Source of the DNA: Bin5 sp034428435
GTDB taxonomy: Bacteria > Chloroflexota > Anaerolineae > Caldilineales > Caldilineaceae
Reading direction: 5' to 3'
NCBI GenBank assembly: GCA_034428435.1
Contig: DAOUHY010000368.1
Coordinates: forward strand, 1 to 25,825
DNA: 25,825 nucleotides
The position numbers and the translations under genes are program-made. The notes beneath the pieces are model-generated. The model did not search any database and had not been told where the DNA came from. It saw only the letters and a list, made by a program, of their open reading frames with translations. Below, piece by piece: positions 23,043 through 25,825 of this stretch (positions are counted from its first letter, which is position 1; each line of letters opens with the position of its first letter).

Positions 23043-23897
23043 CTAGCCTTTGAGCGCGCCAAAGGTCAGGCCGCCGGTGATGTATTTCTCCAGAGCCATG
23101 CCGGCTGCGACGACGGGGATGACGCTCACGAGCGAGATGGCGCTCATGTTCCACCATTCGGTATAACCGGTCTGACTGACCTGCATGGTCATGAAGAGGG
23201 GAATGGTGATGGCTTCACGGAAGGTCAATGTGAGGGCGACGAGGTATTCGTTCCAGGCGCCGATGAGGGAAAGGACGAAGACGGCCACCAGGCCGGGCGC
23301 GGCCAAGGGCATGGCGATTCGGAAGAGGACACCGAGGCGGTTGGCGCCGTCGATCATTGCGCTTTCTTCGATTTCCACCGGAAGTCCTTCGAAGAAGTCA
23401 CGCATCACCCAGACGATGAAGGGGATAGCGCCGCTGCTGTAAACGATGATCAGGGCGAGCCGGGTGTCGAGAAGGCCCAGCTCGCGGAACATCACGAGGA
23501 AGGCGAGAATGAAGAGCGCGCCGGGAAACATACGCTGGGACATGAATCCCAGTACGATTGAGTTGTTGCGGCCGCCGTAATCGAAGCGGGCGAGGGCGTA
23601 GCCAGCGCTGGAACCGATAACCAGAGCGACCGTCGACGAGATGAAGGCGACGAGCACGCTGTTCATGAAGGGATCGAGGAACCAGGTGAGGCGGTCGACG
23701 AAGAGGTAGCGCCAGGCGTGAAGGCCGGGTTGAAAGTCGATAAAGGGCATGTAGGTCGCTTTGATCGACATGTCAATGGCGTTCTTGAAAGAGGTGATCA
23801 CCACCCAGTACATGGGGAAGAGGAGGATAAAGGACCAGAAGCCCAGAATGCAGTAGGAAATGGTCGTGCGAACCCGTTTTTGTGCAGCTAGTCCCAT
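23043..23897 (-). CDS. Sugar ABC transporter permease, MalG type (CUT1)
   Basis: A 284-residue inner-membrane permease with six predicted helices. The EAA loop that docks on the ATPase is at about 181-203 (EIEESAMIDGANRLGVLF then RIAMPLAAPGL), and the C-terminus (EKYITGGLTFGALKG) is typical of MalG-like subunits, where it reaches into the ATPase. It follows the MalF-type gene with a TGATG overlap sharing one base, so the two are translationally coupled. No ATPase gene is in the window; CUT1 systems often share a distant MsmK/UgpC-type ATPase. Confidence 0.94.
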   Translation of the reverse strand: MGLAAQKRVRTTISYCILGFWSFILLFPMYWVVITSFKNAIDMSIKATYMPFIDFQPGLHAWRYLFVDRLTWFLDPFMNSVLVAFISSTVALVIGSSAGYALARFDYGGRNNSIVLGFMSQRMFPGALFILAFLVMFRELGLLDTRLALIIVYSSGAIPFIVWVMRDFFEGLPVEIEESAMIDGANRLGVLFRIAMPLAAPGLVAVFVLSLIGAWNEYLVALTLTFREAITIPLFMTMQVSQTGYTEWWNMSAISLVSVIPVVAAGMALEKYITGGLTFGALKG

Positions 23898-24823
23898 CAG
23901 TCCTTCCCCATCGCTCGTCTAGTCAGAACAAGGTATGCCCCGCCGAAGATCATCAGCACAATCAGCAGAAAGTAGGCCTGGCTGCTACCAAAGGCCAGAT
24001 CGCCTCCTTTGACCCCTGTGCGATAGATGGCGAGCGTCACCGACTCGGTGGCCTGTCCCGGCCCTCCGCCGGTCAGCACCATGATAATTTCCACGACTTT
24101 GAAGGCATCGATAATGCGAATCAGAAGGGCGGTCATGGTGATGGGCATGATCAGGGGCACTGTGATGCGCCAGAACGCCTGCAACTGATTGGCGCCATCG
24201 ACGCGGGCGGCCTCGTGCAGATCGGGAGGCACCCCTTGGAGCGCGGCCAACAGCATCAGGATCATGAAGGAGCTCCACTGCCAGACGTCGATCGCCATCA
24301 GCGCGACCATTGCCCAAGTGGGGCTCGTCAGCCAGGGGACGCCATCGAAGCCGAAGCTGCGCAGGATGTCATTGATTGGGCCGATGTCTTCCTGAAACAG
24401 CATGCGGCCAACGATGAAGGACACGACGACCGGGCTGACCATGAGAGGCATCAAAAACCAGGTGCGAAACAATTTCTGGCCGCGAGTGATGTTGTTCAGC
24501 GCCAGGGCGACGGTCAGGCCGATGATGAGCTGCGTGGGCACAACACCGAGCATGAAGACAACGGTATTGCGGGCTGTGCGCCAGAAGGAGCGGTTGCTCA
24601 GCAGTTTTTCGAAATTGGCCAAACCGACGAATTTCGTATCGAAATCCCCGATGCGATAGAGGTGGAGATCGGTAAAGGCTGCGTAGAGGGTCCACAGAAC
24701 GGGGACAGCCAACAAGATGAGAATGATGGCAACTGCGGGCACCAGGAAGATCCACTTCCAGAGGTTGTCCCGGATTTCGAAGCGGGGTCGTTTCGAGGGG
24801 TAGATTTGGGGTTCAGTTGCCAT
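23897..24823 (-). CDS. Sugar ABC transporter permease, MalF type (CUT1)
   Basis: A 308-residue permease with about six helices. The EAA loop is DLHEAARVDGANQLQAFW followed by RITVPLIMPI (about 210-237), and GGGPGQATE comes after the next helix, as in UgpA and LacF-type subunits. It lacks the long N-terminal extension of enteric MalF. Start ATG 24823; the gap of 128 nt to the binding-protein gene holds a strong stem-loop. It pairs with the MalG-type gene to form the membrane pore. Confidence 0.94.
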   Translation of the reverse strand: MATEPQIYPSKRPRFEIRDNLWKWIFLVPAVAIILILLAVPVLWTLYAAFTDLHLYRIGDFDTKFVGLANFEKLLSNRSFWRTARNTVVFMLGVVPTQLIIGLTVALALNNITRGQKLFRTWFLMPLMVSPVVVSFIVGRMLFQEDIGPINDILRSFGFDGVPWLTSPTWAMVALMAIDVWQWSSFMILMLLAALQGVPPDLHEAARVDGANQLQAFWRITVPLIMPITMTALLIRIIDAFKVVEIIMVLTGGGPGQATESVTLAIYRTGVKGGDLAFGSSQAYFLLIVLMIFGGAYLVLTRRAMGKD

Positions 24824-24885
24824 TTGTGCGCTGGATGCCTGGCTGGCCTGACCGTTACGCCGATATGTATGGAAAAGATAAGTGA

Positions 24886-24936
24886 TCAGCGGCCAGCGAC
24901 CGGCGGCAAAGAGCCTGCCCGGTCGCTGGCCACTGA
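24886..24936 (-). promoter_or_regulatory. Long stem-loop between the binding-protein and permease genes
   Basis: GGCCAGCGACCGG (24891-24903) and CCGGTCGCTGGCC (24919-24931) are perfect inverted repeats of 13 nt around a 15-nt loop. After one mismatch the stem continues for four more pairs (TCAG/CTGA). It lies 15 nt after the binding-protein stop, and CTTATCTTTTCC follows in the direction of transcription. It may protect the upstream message from decay or cause partial termination, giving more binding protein than permease. Confidence 0.65.
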
Positions 24937-24951
24937 CGTTGCAATCTGCGG

Positions 24952-25825
24952 TTACTTGCCCAGTGTGCGGGCGTACAGTTCGGCCTGGTGCTGGAGGCCG
25001 CCCATGCGTTCGCTAATTTCGTTGAAAGCGGCCGCGACCTCGTCCAGGGCATCCTGGGGCGGAAGCTCGTTGGCCAGCGCCTTGGAGACGCCCAGTTCGA
25101 GCGCGTCGCGATACTGCACCCAGCCGCCGAAGGCTTGATCTGTGACGGCGTTGGGGTGGTCGAGGGTCTCGCGGGCGGCGTTCAGGTAGTCCATGGCCAC
25201 TTCTTCGCCCAACTGCAGCGGGCCGGTGGCGAACTCTTCTACCGCTTCCATCTGGCTGAAGCGGTAGGGGCTGGCGCCGGTGAGGTCGGTGACGAAGGCC
25301 AGGCCGCTTTCCGGCTTGGTCAGATGGGTGACGAAGCCCCAGACAGCGTCATAGGCCAGTTCGTCGACCTGGGCGGATACGGCGATGACCCAGCCGCCGA
25401 AGGCGTGGAATGGCGCATGGCTGGGAATGTCGAAGTAGTCCCATTCGCCGGACTTGGAGTTGAAGACTTCGTGTGAGCCCGGCAGGATGTTGTAGCCCTG
25501 CAGGCCCTGGATGACGGAGGTCTCGGGCGAGGTGGCGCTGGTGACGGCGTCCCAGTTGTAGGTCTGGGCGACGCGGCCGCCGTTCATGGCGTTCAGGGAA
25601 TCACCGTAGGTGAAGTTGGTGCCGCCGGGAGGCGCCCAGTTCTGCATCTCTTCGACCCATTCGGTCAGGGCGCGGACGAAGCCGGGATTGTTGAGTCGGG
25701 CTTCGCCGGTGTCGAGGTCGATGAAGTAGGCGTCGTCATCGGGGTGCTTGGCGTAGGCGGTGGCGCGAGAGTTGAAGCCCCACCAGAGGGTATCGCCGCG
25801 CTTGGTCATGCAGGCGGCGCCAAAG
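24952..25825 (-). CDS. Sugar ABC transporter substrate-binding protein, C-terminal part (5' truncated)
   Basis: The last 291 residues of a family-1 extracellular solute-binding protein; the frame runs off the right edge without a start (FGAAC precedes the first Met), and full-length members have about 420-480 residues. Typical features are NGGRVAQTYNWDAVTS (region lining the ligand cleft), PSHAPFHAFGGWVIAVSAQV and DAVWGFVTHLTKPESG, a segment common to CUT1 binding proteins. The many Trp and Tyr residues suit stacking against sugars. It is the first visible gene of the transporter operon. The secretion signal or lipobox must lie outside the window. Confidence 0.92.
   Translation of the reverse strand, partial: FGAACMTKRGDTLWWGFNSRATAYAKHPDDDAYFIDLDTGEARLNNPGFVRALTEWVEEMQNWAPPGGTNFTYGDSLNAMNGGRVAQTYNWDAVTSATSPETSVIQGLQGYNILPGSHEVFNSKSGEWDYFDIPSHAPFHAFGGWVIAVSAQVDELAYDAVWGFVTHLTKPESGLAFVTDLTGASPYRFSQMEAVEEFATGPLQLGEEVAMDYLNAARETLDHPNAVTDQAFGGWVQYRDALELGVSKALANELPPQDALDEVAAAFNEISERMGGLQHQAELYARTLGK

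Noticed and set aside
23882..25138. 418-codon open frame antisense to the transporter genes
   Set aside because: The minus-strand permease and binding-protein genes have clear family motifs. The antisense protein is rich in His, Gln, Asp and Gly without order, as expected from the reverse frame of GC-rich genes.

Overview
The window looks like chromosome of a moderately GC-rich, non-proteobacterial bacterium. The most likely group is Chloroflexota (Anaerolineae/Caldilineae-like). I infer this from the mix of genes: a DisA-N diadenylate cyclase followed by YbbR with a Pro/Thr/Glu-rich tail, an LLM-class flavin enzyme, CUT1 sugar transport, a DUF4349 lipoprotein, and lipoproteins next to an Lgt of the Tyr-for-His type. 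The assignment is inference. There is no rRNA, tRNA, CRISPR array, phage gene or recognisable insertion sequence. Two genes are cut by the window edges: an enolase-superfamily dehydratase at the left and a sugar-binding protein at the right.

Layout. (1) 1-2054: the 3' end of a mandelate-racemase-type enzyme, converging on a minus-strand polytopic membrane protein that closely resembles the animal pyrophosphate/ATP/citrate export factor ANKH. (2) About 2055-3730: non-coding and repeat-rich. It holds three degenerate copies of one roughly 333-nt module (the third internally deleted). Each copy carries a tract of five 10-nt units, and two carry an extended -10 promoter-like box. A GC-rich REP-like hairpin and a heptamer repeat follow. 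(3) 3731-8525: a strong promoter, a GH13 amylase/neopullulanase-type enzyme, a lipid/diacylglycerol kinase-family protein 1 nt downstream, an unknown membrane protein and ornithine carbamoyltransferase. (4) 8526-12320: cdaA-ybbR-der. CdaA makes c-di-AMP and YbbR (CdaR) is its usual membrane partner. A hairpin covers the cdaA Shine-Dalgarno. (5) 12546-14568: a membrane-anchored M28/glutaminyl-cyclase-like protein, then lgt. (6) 14690-16891, minus strand: ygfZ, a LipM/LplA-type lipoyl-transfer protein and a DUF503 (YlxP-like) protein. (7) 17148-18470, minus: a lipoprotein alpha/beta hydrolase with a carboxypeptidase-regulatory-like domain. (8) 18608-21999, plus: a clear promoter, then LLM oxidoreductase, Gfo/Idh/MocA dehydrogenase and SMP-30 lactonase, followed by a DUF4349 lipoprotein. 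(9) 23043-25825, minus: a CUT1 ABC transporter (binding protein, two permeases) with a long stem-loop after the binding-protein gene.

How the genes fit together: the transporter, the dehydrogenases, the lactonase and, at the other end, the enolase-superfamily dehydratase would suit uptake and oxidation of a sugar or sugar acid (dehydrogenation, lactone hydrolysis, acid dehydration), though no substrate can be read from the sequence. The ygfZ-lipoate-ligase pairing fits iron-sulfur/lipoylation biology. The most unusual items are the ANKH-like protein and the modular repeats beside it.
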